This document shows positions 8,276-16,668 of a stretch of 64,000 nt of DNA, one piece after another; positions within the stretch are counted from its first letter, which is position 1, and every line of letters starts with the position of its first letter. The translations under genes were made by a program, and so were the position numbers. Origin of the DNA: Paenibacillus sp. FSL R5-0345 (GTDB taxonomy: Bacteria; Bacillota; Bacilli; Paenibacillales; Paenibacillaceae); NCBI RefSeq assembly GCF_000758585.1, contig NZ_CP009281.1:5456001-5520000 (forward strand), read 5' to 3'. The notes below the pieces were generated by a model. It searched no databases, was not told the origin of the DNA, and saw only the letters and a program-made list of their open reading frames with translations.

Positions 8276-9652
8276 ATGAGAAATAAAGGAATCAAGCTAA
8301 TGCTTATGAGTCTAATGCTTCCAGCTCTGCTTGCAGGCTGCGGTGGCGGAAATAACAATGCGAAAGCTACAAACGCTCCTGCGAATGACAAAGCCGAAGC
8401 TACTGCCGAGGCAACAGCGAACGCAGCGGAAAACGCACCAGCCGAAAAAATTACACTGAAGTTCTTTACCGCACTTGCGGATCGAGCAAACGGTTCAGGC
8501 AAGGTGGAGCAAGACATTATCGACGCTTATATGAAAGAGCACCCTAACGTCAAGATAGAAGTGGAAGCGCTTCAAGATGAGCCTTATAAATCAAAAATCA
8601 AAGTATATGCTTCCAGCAATCAGATGCCTGATATCATTCAAGCTTGGGGTCAGCCTTCTTTCCTGAGTCCTCTACTCGATAATGACTTGCTGCTTGAGCT
8701 GAACAGCGCTGACTTCGAAGGCGATCAATTTGTTTCCGGTTCCATGGACGGCTTCAGCAAAGATGGCAAGCTGTATGGATTGCCACGCAGTGCCGACTAT
8801 ATGGTCATGTTCTATAACAAAAAAATCTTTGCTGACAACGGCATCGAGGTTCCAAAGACTACTGCTGACCTGCTGGCAGCTGTCAAAACATTGCGTGCCA
8901 ACAAAATTAACCCGATCGCTATGAATGGTATGGATGCATGGACGCTGCCAATCTGGTATGAGTTCGTTGCTCAACGTCAAAATGGTGATTTCAATAAGAT
9001 GGATGAAGCTGTTGCACGTAAAATATCCTTTAATGATCCTAGCCTTGTTGCAGCTGCAACGGAAATGCAAGATTTCGCAAATGCTAAAGGCTTTGCCGAT
9101 GGCTGGTTAACCGCTGATTATGGCGCAGCACGTAACTTGTTCGGACAAGGACAAGCCGCTATGTTCTTTATGGGCGCTTGGGAGTCCGGCCTAGCTACAG
9201 ATGTGAACTTCTCTGAAGAATTCCGTAATAATGTAGGCGCATTCGCTTTCCCTGGTTCAGATAAAGGTAAGTCAACGGATGATGCTGCTTGGTACGGTGG
9301 TGGGTATGCAGTAAGTAAGAACTCCAAGCATCCTGAAGCTGCTGTTGATTTCTTGAAATATTTCTTCGCGCCTGAGAACTGGTCCAAGATGTTATGGCAA
9401 GCTGGCGCGGGTACACCTGCGCAAAAATTCGATGAATTCTTAACCGGTAATGAAACTCAACTCCAAAAAGAACTAGTAGATGTCTTCAGCTCAATGACCT
9501 CTTCTAGCGGAACTCCGCTGCAGGATATTGGTAACGATGAGTTCAAGCAAAAGGTAATGGAGGCTCACCAAAGCCTGCTCTCCGGCGCTATGAATACAGC
9601 GGAATTCGCCAAAGCGCTTGACGCTGCGTCCGATAAATTGGCTGGTAAATAA
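8276..9652 (+). CDS. CUT1 sugar ABC transporter, substrate-binding lipoprotein
   Basis: Extracellular solute-binding lipoprotein of 458 residues, MalE-like (SBP family 1). The signal peptide ends in the lipobox LLAGC, so the protein is acylated on Cys and tethered to the membrane. A low-complexity Ala/Asn/Thr/Glu linker follows, then the binding domain (PDIIQAWGQ, YGLPRSADYMVMFYNKKIF, MFFMGAWESG). ATG at 8276 is preferred over the in-frame TTG at 8273 because AAAGGTGG is well placed before it. The gene is divergent from the two-component pair and upstream of two permeases. Together with the alpha-glucosidase this suggests maltodextrin or other alpha-glucoside uptake. The specific ligand cannot be read from sequence. 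Confidence 0.92.
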   Translation: MRNKGIKLMLMSLMLPALLAGCGGGNNNAKATNAPANDKAEATAEATANAAENAPAEKITLKFFTALADRANGSGKVEQDIIDAYMKEHPNVKIEVEALQDEPYKSKIKVYASSNQMPDIIQAWGQPSFLSPLLDNDLLLELNSADFEGDQFVSGSMDGFSKDGKLYGLPRSADYMVMFYNKKIFADNGIEVPKTTADLLAAVKTLRANKINPIAMNGMDAWTLPIWYEFVAQRQNGDFNKMDEAVARKISFNDPSLVAAATEMQDFANAKGFADGWLTADYGAARNLFGQGQAAMFFMGAWESGLATDVNFSEEFRNNVGAFAFPGSDKGKSTDDAAWYGGGYAVSKNSKHPEAAVDFLKYFFAPENWSKMLWQAGAGTPAQKFDEFLTGNETQLQKELVDVFSSMTSSSGTPLQDIGNDEFKQKVMEAHQSLLSGAMNTAEFAKALDAASDKLAGK

Positions 9653-9716
9653 ACGCTAATACTACTAGGTATATGAATGACGGCGCTTCTGATTTAACAT
9701 CATAAATAGTGGCGTA

Positions 9717-9757
9717 CAACCCCCGACTTCCCCCAGAGGTCGGGGGTTTGTTGTTCG
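9717..9757 (+). terminator. Hairpin between lipoprotein and permease genes
   Basis: AACCCCCGAC pairs with GTCGGGGGTT, followed by TGTTGTT. It lies 65 bases after the lipoprotein stop. It probably causes partial termination or protects the upstream message, giving more binding protein than permease. Confidence 0.8.
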
Positions 9758-9906
9758 GGCATAAGCGCCTTCGACGTCAGAGAAAATTATCATTCCATAA
9801 TTTAAAAAATGTGTACAATCATCTGAAATATACGGCATGTTCCAGGGTCTGGCTTCCCGTTACGATGGTAGTAGATAGATTACTCTTTCAAAGGACGGAG
9901 ATTTCC

Positions 9907-10791
9907 ATGCACAGAGTGTTAAGCGACAAAAAAGCGATATTCCTACTCATCGCACCCGGGCTATTCCTGTTTGCTTTTATGATTTGCATCCCTATCTTCA
10001 TGAGCGCTTATTACGGCTCTACAGACTGGGGCGGAATCGGGAAGTACAATTTTATCGGCTTTGATAACTATCGTGAAATCCTATTTCATGACAAAGTATT
10101 CTGGACTTCGCTGGGCAATGCCCTGTTACTGACTGCTGCCACTGTATTCTTACAGCATCCCTTTGCTATTCTCATAGGGATTTTCCTGACCAATTCCGGC
10201 AAATACGAAAAAATATTCCGGACGATCTTCTTTATCCCAGCCGTAATTTCTGTTGTGGTTACAGCCAAGCTGTGGAGCGGGATTTTTCATCCCAATTACG
10301 GATTGCTCAATAAGTTGCTAAGTGGTGTTGGGCTGGATTCCCTCACACATGATTGGCTTGGAGATCCGAAGACAGCGATCTGGTGCATCATCATTGTTGT
10401 TATGTGGCAAGGCTTTGGATACGCACTGCTGCTTTATTATTCAGGTCTGCAAGGCATTCCAAGTGACTTAAGCGAGGCCGCAAAGATCGATGGTGCGAAC
10501 AACTACACCCTCTACACGCGCATCATCATTCCGCTTCTGTCGCCTATGATGCGAGTTGCCATTATCATCGCGGTTACAACCTGTCTTAAGCAAATGGAAA
10601 CCGTGTTCTTAATGACTAACGGCGGCCCGGCGAACAGCACGCAATTCTTAGGGAACTACCTTTACAAAACCGCCTTCTCATCGTCGCTATACGGCTACGG
10701 TAATGCCATATCCATCCTATTCATTGTGTTCTGCCTTGTACTGACCGTAATACTCAACAAGGTTCTGAAGAAAGATATCGGAGAGTTTTAG
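9907..10791 (+). CDS. CUT1 sugar ABC transporter permease (MalF type)
   Basis: Integral membrane permease of 294 residues with about six transmembrane segments, beginning MHRVLSDKKAIFLLIAPG. The EAA loop that docks the ATPase is visible as EAAKIDGANNYTLYTRIIIPLL near residue 200 (shown in part: EAAKIDGANN). ATG at 9907 has AAGGACGGAG immediately upstream. The longer frame starting near 9709 would read through the terminator hairpin and is rejected. It partners with the permease 25 bases downstream and the lipoprotein upstream. No ATPase gene is present here, so a shared MsmX-like ATPase elsewhere is expected. Confidence 0.9.
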   Translation: MHRVLSDKKAIFLLIAPGLFLFAFMICIPIFMSAYYGSTDWGGIGKYNFIGFDNYREILFHDKVFWTSLGNALLLTAATVFLQHPFAILIGIFLTNSGKYEKIFRTIFFIPAVISVVVTAKLWSGIFHPNYGLLNKLLSGVGLDSLTHDWLGDPKTAIWCIIIVVMWQGFGYALLLYYSGLQGIPSDLSEAAKIDGANNYTLYTRIIIPLLSPMMRVAIIIAVTTCLKQMETVFLMTNGGPANSTQFLGNYLYKTAFSSSLYGYGNAISILFIVFCLVLTVILNKVLKKDIGEF

Positions 10792-10816
10792 AATCCCTGT
10801 AACCGGAGGAAATCAT

Positions 10817-11707
10817 ATGAATAATTCATTAGCACCTGCCGCTTCGCCCCCCAATCTGAAGCTTCATAAACAGAAGCGCAGTAAACCTACAACTGGCAAA
10901 ATCCTAATGATGGTGTTTCTTTGTCTCATCGCTTTGATTCAGTTATTTCCGCTCATCTGGCTGATCGATTACTCCCTGCTAAAGAGTGGTGATTTCTTCG
11001 GAAGCTCTTTTCTGAAATGGCCATCGCCACCGCAATGGGAGAATTATAGAAACGCTTTTACCTATGGGCGTGTACCACGCTATTTTGCCAACAGTCTTAT
11101 CATTACAGTAATTACCGTTGCGCTGTCCGCACTAGTGTCACTGATGATGGGATATGCGTTCACACGCATGAAATGGAAGCTGAGTGGTATTGTGTTGTCA
11201 CTCATCATGATGGGCATGATCATTCCTATTCATGCGACATTGCTGCCGAACTTTATCCTGTTTAACAAGCTCGGAATGCTGAACAATATGTACACGCTGA
11301 TTCTGCCTTATTCGGCTATTGTCATTCCAATGAGCGTGCTCATTATGACCGGTTTTCTTGAGACCATCCCTCGCGCGATTGAAGAATCGGCGGTTATCGA
11401 TGGCTGTGGCATTTACGGTGTGATCTTCCGCATCATCCTGCCAATTACGAAACCCGCACTCGCTACCATCTGTGTACTCAATTTCATCAGCACCTGGAAT
11501 GAATTCATTATGGCGAACACCTTCCTCACCTCAGAGGATCTCAAAACCATTCCGTTCTCCATTATGAAATTCGCCGGAGAATATTCGTCCAACTATGGTG
11601 CTCAGTTCGCGGTTATGACGATCATTGCGATCCCGACCATCCTGATCTATCTGCTCTTCACAGAACAGATGACCAAGGGAATTACCGCCGGAGCGGTTAA
11701 GGGATAA
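10817..11707 (+). CDS. CUT1 sugar ABC transporter permease (MalG type)
   Basis: Second permease of the alpha-glucoside-type importer, 296 residues. A hydrophilic, basic N-terminal stretch of about 25 residues precedes six transmembrane segments. The EAA loop reads EESAVIDGCGIYGVIFRIIL, with the conserved Gly, and the C-terminus TKGITAGAVKG is typical of MalG-type permeases. The start ATG sits behind CCGGAGGAAATC. It forms the heterodimeric channel with the preceding permease. It is the last gene of the plus-strand unit; a riboswitch for the next gene starts about 130 bases later. No clear terminator was found directly after it. Confidence 0.9.
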   Translation: MNNSLAPAASPPNLKLHKQKRSKPTTGKILMMVFLCLIALIQLFPLIWLIDYSLLKSGDFFGSSFLKWPSPPQWENYRNAFTYGRVPRYFANSLIITVITVALSALVSLMMGYAFTRMKWKLSGIVLSLIMMGMIIPIHATLLPNFILFNKLGMLNNMYTLILPYSAIVIPMSVLIMTGFLETIPRAIEESAVIDGCGIYGVIFRIILPITKPALATICVLNFISTWNEFIMANTFLTSEDLKTIPFSIMKFAGEYSSNYGAQFAVMTIIAIPTILIYLLFTEQMTKGITAGAVKG

Positions 11708-11833
11708 CACAAAAAACACGGAGAACTCTAGCTTCTCTTCTTTCTCCAACATTTTATTGACATTAACTTTCAACTCGTATATGATCTCCTTAGGCAAAAT
11801 CACAACGAATTAAATCAAAAATTTAATATATCC

Positions 11834-11934
11834 CGTAAAGGGGAGTAGCTGTTAAATAAAGTCGTCAATACGAGAATATGAGGATATTCTCCGGCTTTAT
11901 TGGCAATTCAACATTGTTAGCGAGACCTTTACCA
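11834..11934 (+). promoter_or_regulatory. yybP-ykoY (Mn2+) riboswitch upstream of terC-family gene
   Basis: The aptamer shows the hallmarks of the yybP-ykoY class: 5' GTAAAGGGGAGTAGCTG, the L3 element GTCGTCAATACG, and 3' AGCGAGACCTTTACC. P1 pairs GTAAAGG with CCTTTAC. The ATAAAGTCG/CGGCTTTAT arms form the long internal helix. The class binds Mn2+ and turns on Mn exporters. It lies in the 355-base gap before a TerC-family gene, the classical partner of this RNA. The rest of that gap holds only AT-rich sequence. Confidence 0.93.
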
Positions 11935-11988
11935 ATCAGGTTAGACCTTTATTCCAAAGGCTAATCTGTTTGGTAAAGGTCTTTTTTA
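11922..11988 (+). terminator. Riboswitch-controlled intrinsic terminator
   Basis: GAGACCTTTACCAA pairs with TTGGTAAAGGTCTTTTTT. The left arm is the 3' half of the riboswitch P1 helix, so ligand-bound P1 and the terminator exclude each other. Binding of Mn2+ should therefore permit read-through into the TerC gene. Confidence 0.9.
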
Positions 11989-12062
11989 TATAAAATTGGT
12001 TAAAATGGTAAGGTAAGTATCTTTTAGTAGATATTTGCATAAGAAAAGGGAGGACAACAGTA

Positions 12063-12884
12063 ATGGATTGGGGATTATTATTAGAGTACGGCTGGGTATT
12101 ACTAGTTCTTGTAGCACTTGAAGGACTACTAGCCGCAGATAACGCACTGGTATTGGCAATTATGGTTAAACACCTTCCTGATGAGGAAAGAAAAAAAGCA
12201 CTATTCTACGGATTAGCCGGAGCCTTCGTGTTCCGCTTCGGTTCACTATTTGTCATCTCTTACCTGGTTGATATTTGGCAAGTACAAGCCATCGGCGCAC
12301 TTTATTTACTGTTTATCGCGGGGAACCATATCTTCCGAAAACTATTAATCAAGAAACCAGTTACGGATGAGGCAGCTGAAAGCGGTACGGACGGCGCAGT
12401 CAACAAAAAGAAATCCAGCTTTTGGTTTACTGTCTTTAAAGTAGAAGTTGCTGACATCGCCTTCGCGGTGGATTCCATCCTAGCCGCAGTTGCACTTGCG
12501 GTTGCACTTCCTGCAAGTGGTCTTCCAAAAATCGGAGGCCTTGACGGCGGACAATTCCTCGTCATCTTTGCCGGCGGATTTATCGGATTGGTTATTATGC
12601 GTTTTGCAGCTTCCTTCTTCGTTAAGCTGCTTCACACCCGTCCAGGTCTTGAAATTGCAGCCTTCTTCATCGTAGGCTGGGTCGGCGTTAAGCTCGCAGT
12701 CATTACCTTGGCACACCCTTCACTTGGTGTTCTTTCCGAGGATTTCGCGCATAGTACCATTTGGAAGGTTACCTTCTATGTTGTACTCGTGCTCATCGCT
12801 GCAATCGGTTGGTTTATGAGCAGCAAGGTAGAAGAGAATGTTGGAGAAAATCCAGTTAAAGAAGTAGATAAACAGCTCCATTAA
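12063..12884 (+). CDS. TerC-family membrane protein, probable manganese exporter
   Basis: Integral membrane protein of 273 residues with about seven to eight transmembrane segments. TerC signatures are present: EGLLAADNALVLAIMVKHLP in the first helices and EVADIAFAVDSILAAVALA in the middle, both with the acidic residues thought to bind metal. The family includes Bacillus YkoY (MeeY), which exports Mn2+ and helps load secreted enzymes. The Mn-sensing riboswitch and its terminator directly upstream make Mn2+ export very likely. The ATG lies behind GGGAGGACAACAGTA. A bidirectional terminator follows at 12911. The cytoplasmic loop near residues 100-120 is charged (KKPVTDEAAES...). Confidence 0.93.
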   Translation: MDWGLLLEYGWVLLVLVALEGLLAADNALVLAIMVKHLPDEERKKALFYGLAGAFVFRFGSLFVISYLVDIWQVQAIGALYLLFIAGNHIFRKLLIKKPVTDEAAESGTDGAVNKKKSSFWFTVFKVEVADIAFAVDSILAAVALAVALPASGLPKIGGLDGGQFLVIFAGGFIGLVIMRFAASFFVKLLHTRPGLEIAAFFIVGWVGVKLAVITLAHPSLGVLSEDFAHSTIWKVTFYVVLVLIAAIGWFMSSKVEENVGENPVKEVDKQLH

Positions 12885-12898
12885 TTGTATTTGTATTG

Positions 12899-12972
12899 TA
12901 AAAAAAAATATAACCCGAAAGACATACCCTGAACTGTAAAGGTGTTTGTCTTTCGGGTTATTTTCTTTTTTT
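12899..12972. terminator. Bidirectional terminator between terC-like gene and the SLH gene
   Basis: TAACCCGAAAGACA pairs with TGTCTTTCGGGTTA. T-rich tracts flank both sides (TTTTCTTTTTTT to the right, a long A run to the left), so it can serve both converging genes. Confidence 0.85.
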
Positions 12973-12973
12973 C

Positions 12974-15337
12974 TTATTGACCTATAATCTGATCGGTCTT
13001 TCCTTGCAGCTCCACCAGCTTCATAATCACCGTAGCCGCCAGCGCTTTCGATACCGTCTGTTGCGGATTAAACTTGCCGTTGTCATCCTTTAAGATTCCC
13101 AATTTCACAACAAGAGCCACTGCACCCTTTTTGTTAATAGATGAACTATCGCTAAATTGACTTACAGTCACATCTTTATCAAGATAGGTTGTGAGTTTGT
13201 TGTATTTCAAAAAATTAGCCAGCAGAACAGCAAGCTGTTCCCGGGTTAATTTACTATCAATTTGGAGGCTTTCATCCTTATTGATCCACTTACGATCTGC
13301 CGCATAAGTAACAGCATCATAATATGAATTTTCAGGCTTCACGCCAGCCACAGTTTTTCGTTCATTATTATTATAATAATTGCTGAAATTCGGATTAGAA
13401 GCCTTAACAAGATAGGTTATCCAATCGCCAACAGTTATTTCTTGATCCGGGTTCACTTTACCATCGGCATCCGGAGTAAGCACATGATACTTTACTAATT
13501 CTGACAATGGCTGTTCTGCTGCGTGGCCTTTGATATCCGTCGCAGATATTTGAGTATCTTGCTGACCGAGATAATCATAAACCGCAGTCCATTTTCCAGT
13601 GGCTGCATCTAAAACCTGATACAATCCGTTAGATTCATCAAAGGTTGTATCATATACCAGCTTCACCTTTGGCGCGACATAACTGCTATAAGTATTGTAT
13701 CCGCCAACCTGAGTGTATCTTAGCTTAGTCTGATATTTGGGTTTATAACTTTCGAGTGCTTCCTTCTTGGATATTTTAGCATCTGGCGATAATGTGATCT
13801 CATCGATACCGCTTATCCGATTCCCCATGTAAGAAATCAGTCTGCCGTAAAGATCCAAGCTTACCGTAATATTGCTGTCACTCACAGGAATCCCTTGATG
13901 ATATCTAATAAACTGGTATCTGAATGCAGATCCGTCTGAAGTCACGCTTGAATTAGCTCCATATTCAACAAGCTTTAGCTTCTCGCTCGCCTGAGGATAT
14001 AGGCTATTAATTATACTAAGCGCTTTAGACTTAGCTTCAGCCTCACTAAGCTTCTTCCCTCCAACAGGAGCCGGCTCTTCTTTTTTATCCTGAGTAACAC
14101 CATAGGTTTGAACTTGGTACTGCAATATTTCACCGGTCTTTGCATCTATTTCAGCAGAGGATTGTTCTGGAAAACCAGCACCAATGAAACGTTCATTTCC
14201 ATTACCACCCCAGTATAACTGCCAGATCTTCCGATTCGTATCCTGATAGTCGTTTCTCAAGCTTTGAGAAATCAATTTACGATCTGCTGGAATGTAAGCT
14301 ACCTTCTTTACAAGCTGTTCCGCTTCTTTTGCAGAAAGCTCTGTAGTAGAGCTTCTTGCTTGAAAGACATCCTTACTCTTGGCTATATCTGAATACACGA
14401 CTGGAGTGGATACGGATTCTTTTCCTTCATAATCTATTCTCTTGCCGGTCAATGCATCGATAGGATATAGAGATTGATCCACCGGACGCCAGCCTAGAAT
14501 CCAGTTGTTGGGTTTTCCGTTCTTATAAATAGGAATGTAAAAAAGACCTACATCAAGCTGATCCGCAAATTGCTTCTGTGCTTGCTCCAAGGTAATCTTA
14601 GGCTGTGCAGACGGATACTCAAGCCCTTGAGAAGACTTAGAGAATTGAATTACATCTCCGTTCCCATCCACAGCTATGTTAATGCTATCCGATCCAGAGG
14701 GAAGACCATTCTTCATGATATTGAAGAAATAGCCATATTGAACAGGACCGAATAAAGCGCTCGAAAAATAATTATAACCAACATTCTCATTTAATTGCAG
14801 ATCACTGCTCTTAACCGATGAAGCTGCCTTAGCCACAAAAGCCTTGGCGATCTCCAGTGCCTGCGCCTGCGATATTTTCGGTGGATAATAGGATTCGTTA
14901 TTCTCACGTGGATATGAAATATACGTACTGATAATATCTCCATTAATCGCATCTATCTCACTGCTAAAGCCATATCCCATATTCCCTTCTTGCATTTGCC
15001 ACTGAATATTCCAGATCATTTGATTTGCTGGAGCGGGGTAGCTTTGGTTAGATCCCAGTTGAACATTGTTTACCGTTGCATTTTTTAGGGATGGGAATAA
15101 TTCTCTTAGCTTTGCAATCGCTTGCTCCTGCGTGAATTTCACTTTTGTAATATCTGCCTCGGACGTCGTTGTAGTAGTCGGGGCTTGTGCGCTAACCTGG
15201 GTTACCACAGTGTTGCTGCTAACAGATGTAGAATCGGCAGCAGCCAAGCTTGGTGGTAACAATAATGCGATTGCCACTGAAGTAATCAATACCGTTTTAG
15301 CTGTCTGATGAACAAAGTGCGTGTTATTGCTTTTCAA
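12974..15337 (-). CDS. Secreted YcdB/YcdC-repeat protein with C-terminal SLH-like domains
   Basis: Exported protein of 787 residues. A signal peptide (hydrophobic TVLITSVAIALLLPPSLAAA) precedes several PepSY-like/YcdB-YcdC repeats. These are recognisable by recurring pairs such as AIAKLRELFPS...GFSSEIDAINGDIIS, AQALEIAKAFV and EAEAKSKALSIINSLYP...DLYGRLISYMG. About residues 600-780 form S-layer-homology-like units (YAADRKWINKDESLQIDSK, VKLGILKDDNGKFNPQQ) that should hold the protein to the wall polymer. It starts at TTG: GAGGAGG lies 10 bases before TTG, while an ATG directly abutting GAGGAGG opens only a seven-codon frame. Its role is unknown; YcdB-type repeats may inhibit or chaperone secreted enzymes. 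It is transcribed alone. Confidence 0.8.
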   Translation of the reverse strand: MKSNNTHFVHQTAKTVLITSVAIALLLPPSLAAADSTSVSSNTVVTQVSAQAPTTTTTSEADITKVKFTQEQAIAKLRELFPSLKNATVNNVQLGSNQSYPAPANQMIWNIQWQMQEGNMGYGFSSEIDAINGDIISTYISYPRENNESYYPPKISQAQALEIAKAFVAKAASSVKSSDLQLNENVGYNYFSSALFGPVQYGYFFNIMKNGLPSGSDSINIAVDGNGDVIQFSKSSQGLEYPSAQPKITLEQAQKQFADQLDVGLFYIPIYKNGKPNNWILGWRPVDQSLYPIDALTGKRIDYEGKESVSTPVVYSDIAKSKDVFQARSSTTELSAKEAEQLVKKVAYIPADRKLISQSLRNDYQDTNRKIWQLYWGGNGNERFIGAGFPEQSSAEIDAKTGEILQYQVQTYGVTQDKKEEPAPVGGKKLSEAEAKSKALSIINSLYPQASEKLKLVEYGANSSVTSDGSAFRYQFIRYHQGIPVSDSNITVSLDLYGRLISYMGNRISGIDEITLSPDAKISKKEALESYKPKYQTKLRYTQVGGYNTYSSYVAPKVKLVYDTTFDESNGLYQVLDAATGKWTAVYDYLGQQDTQISATDIKGHAAEQPLSELVKYHVLTPDADGKVNPDQEITVGDWITYLVKASNPNFSNYYNNNERKTVAGVKPENSYYDAVTYAADRKWINKDESLQIDSKLTREQLAVLLANFLKYNKLTTYLDKDVTVSQFSDSSSINKKGAVALVVKLGILKDDNGKFNPQQTVSKALAATVIMKLVELQGKTDQIIGQ

Positions 15338-15508
15338 AAGAATTCATCCTCCTCTAACACGTGATTCATAACATTATACAGATAATTTCTTATATTTTCC
15401 ATATTTAATTAACGACAGGAAATTACAACATTTATGTAATGTATGCTATATAAGCTATAATGGTAGGCAGCTACAGCTTCAACTCATCTATGAAAGGGGG
15501 CCACCCAC

Positions 15509-16456
15509 ATCACTGACTGGAACCTTCAGCCGCTTATAGACGGTATTACTGGCCTAGATATTCGCAGTTGTCTAATCGTTCAACATGGAAAACCCATACT
15601 GGAGCATTATCGCGAGCCTAAAATTGCAGTAGAGCTTGGCAAAATTAACTCATGCACCAAAAGTGTGCTCGCCGCTCTAGTCAGCATAGCCATAGATAAA
15701 CAAATCGTTCCACCACCGGATACCCCTATTTCACTCTTTTTCCCTTTATTAAAAGAGGATCAGGACCCACGAAAAAGAGAGATCACGATCGGTCACTTAT
15801 TAACAATGACAGCTGGCTTTAACTGGACGGAGTTTGGGGGGCAGAATTCTTTTCCGACCATGACCAAAACCGCAGACTGGATAAAGTTTGTGCTCGCGCA
15901 GCCGCTTGCGCATACGCCTGGAACCGTGATGACTTATAACTCCGGATGCTCTCAGCTCTTATCCTCGATTCTGCGGGATTGTTCTGGACAAGACGTGGCT
16001 GCCTTTGCCGAAGATCAGCTGTTTCAGCCGCTTGGCATCGAAAGCTATCGCTGGGATAGTGATCCGCAAGGCATACATACTGGTGGTTTTGGCCTTTATC
16101 TGAAGCCAGAGGATATGCAGAAATTCGGTCTCCTTTATTTGCAAGAGGGGCGCTGGAAGGCTCAGCAGCTTATTCTTTCAGACACGGTTCAGAAGTCCAC
16201 TCACCCATATGTTGAAGCCACACTTCCACAGAAGGGCTTCTACGGCTGGCACTGGTGGGTATCCTCATTCAATGCAGGCACAGAGCAGCAGCCGAATGAG
16301 ATCCCTTATTATTTTGCGCTTGGTTTCATGGGTCAGCACATTATTGTGGTTCCAGCCTACGAGCTGGTTGCAGTCATCACTGCGGATAAATATAAGAAAC
16401 GCTCACCTGCAAATGTCTTCGGCCGATTTATTGTACCTGCTCTTCTTGGGCGATAG
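15509..16456 (+). CDS. Serine hydrolase of the beta-lactamase/PBP4-like family, with no canonical start codon
   Basis: Class-C beta-lactamase-fold hydrolase (PF00144 type) of about 315 residues. The catalytic SxxK motif (SCTK, Ser48/Lys51), the YxN motif (YNS) and HTGG in place of KTG are all present, so the active site looks intact. The puzzle is the start. Between the in-frame stop at 15491 and the SxxK serine there is no ATG, GTG or TTG. AAAGGGGG at 15493-15500 sits eight bases before an ATC at 15509, followed directly by a normal N-terminus (TDWNLQPLIDG). Either ATC initiates or an ATG has mutated. The first GTG (15665) would drop the catalytic serine. The substrate is unknown; no signal peptide is seen, so it is cytosolic. 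Confidence 0.75.
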   Translation: MTDWNLQPLIDGITGLDIRSCLIVQHGKPILEHYREPKIAVELGKINSCTKSVLAALVSIAIDKQIVPPPDTPISLFFPLLKEDQDPRKREITIGHLLTMTAGFNWTEFGGQNSFPTMTKTADWIKFVLAQPLAHTPGTVMTYNSGCSQLLSSILRDCSGQDVAAFAEDQLFQPLGIESYRWDSDPQGIHTGGFGLYLKPEDMQKFGLLYLQEGRWKAQQLILSDTVQKSTHPYVEATLPQKGFYGWHWWVSSFNAGTEQQPNEIPYYFALGFMGQHIIVVPAYELVAVITADKYKKRSPANVFGRFIVPALLGR

Positions 16457-16601
16457 GGACAGGGGATTATATGCAGCTTTATGTGTGGATACCACCTATA
16501 GAGCTGCAGCAGCCCTAGACGGATAAAGTCTTAGGCTGTCTCTGTTTTCTTTGAACTAATTTCGTTCTTAACTAAATAGATTATATTTCATGGATATAAA
16601 A

Positions 16602-16642
16602 CAAAAAGGAAGCCGATCACATGGACCGGCTTCCTTCTTCTT
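16602..16642. terminator. Bidirectional terminator
   Basis: AAGGAAGCCG pairs with CGGCTTCCTT, with A-rich sequence to the left and TCTTCTT to the right. It separates the converging hydrolase and LtrA-like genes. The rest of the 16457-16668 gap shows nothing else clear. Confidence 0.8.
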
Positions 16643-16668
16643 ATGATTCAGCTGCGATGTAAAGCTGC

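Noticed and set aside
9709-9906. Upstream extension of the first permease gene
   Set aside because: It would translate through the GC-rich terminator; a good ribosome site stands before the ATG at 9907.
15665-16456. Serine hydrolase starting at GTG 15665
   Set aside because: This start removes the catalytic SxxK serine and the first 52 residues of an otherwise normal protein.
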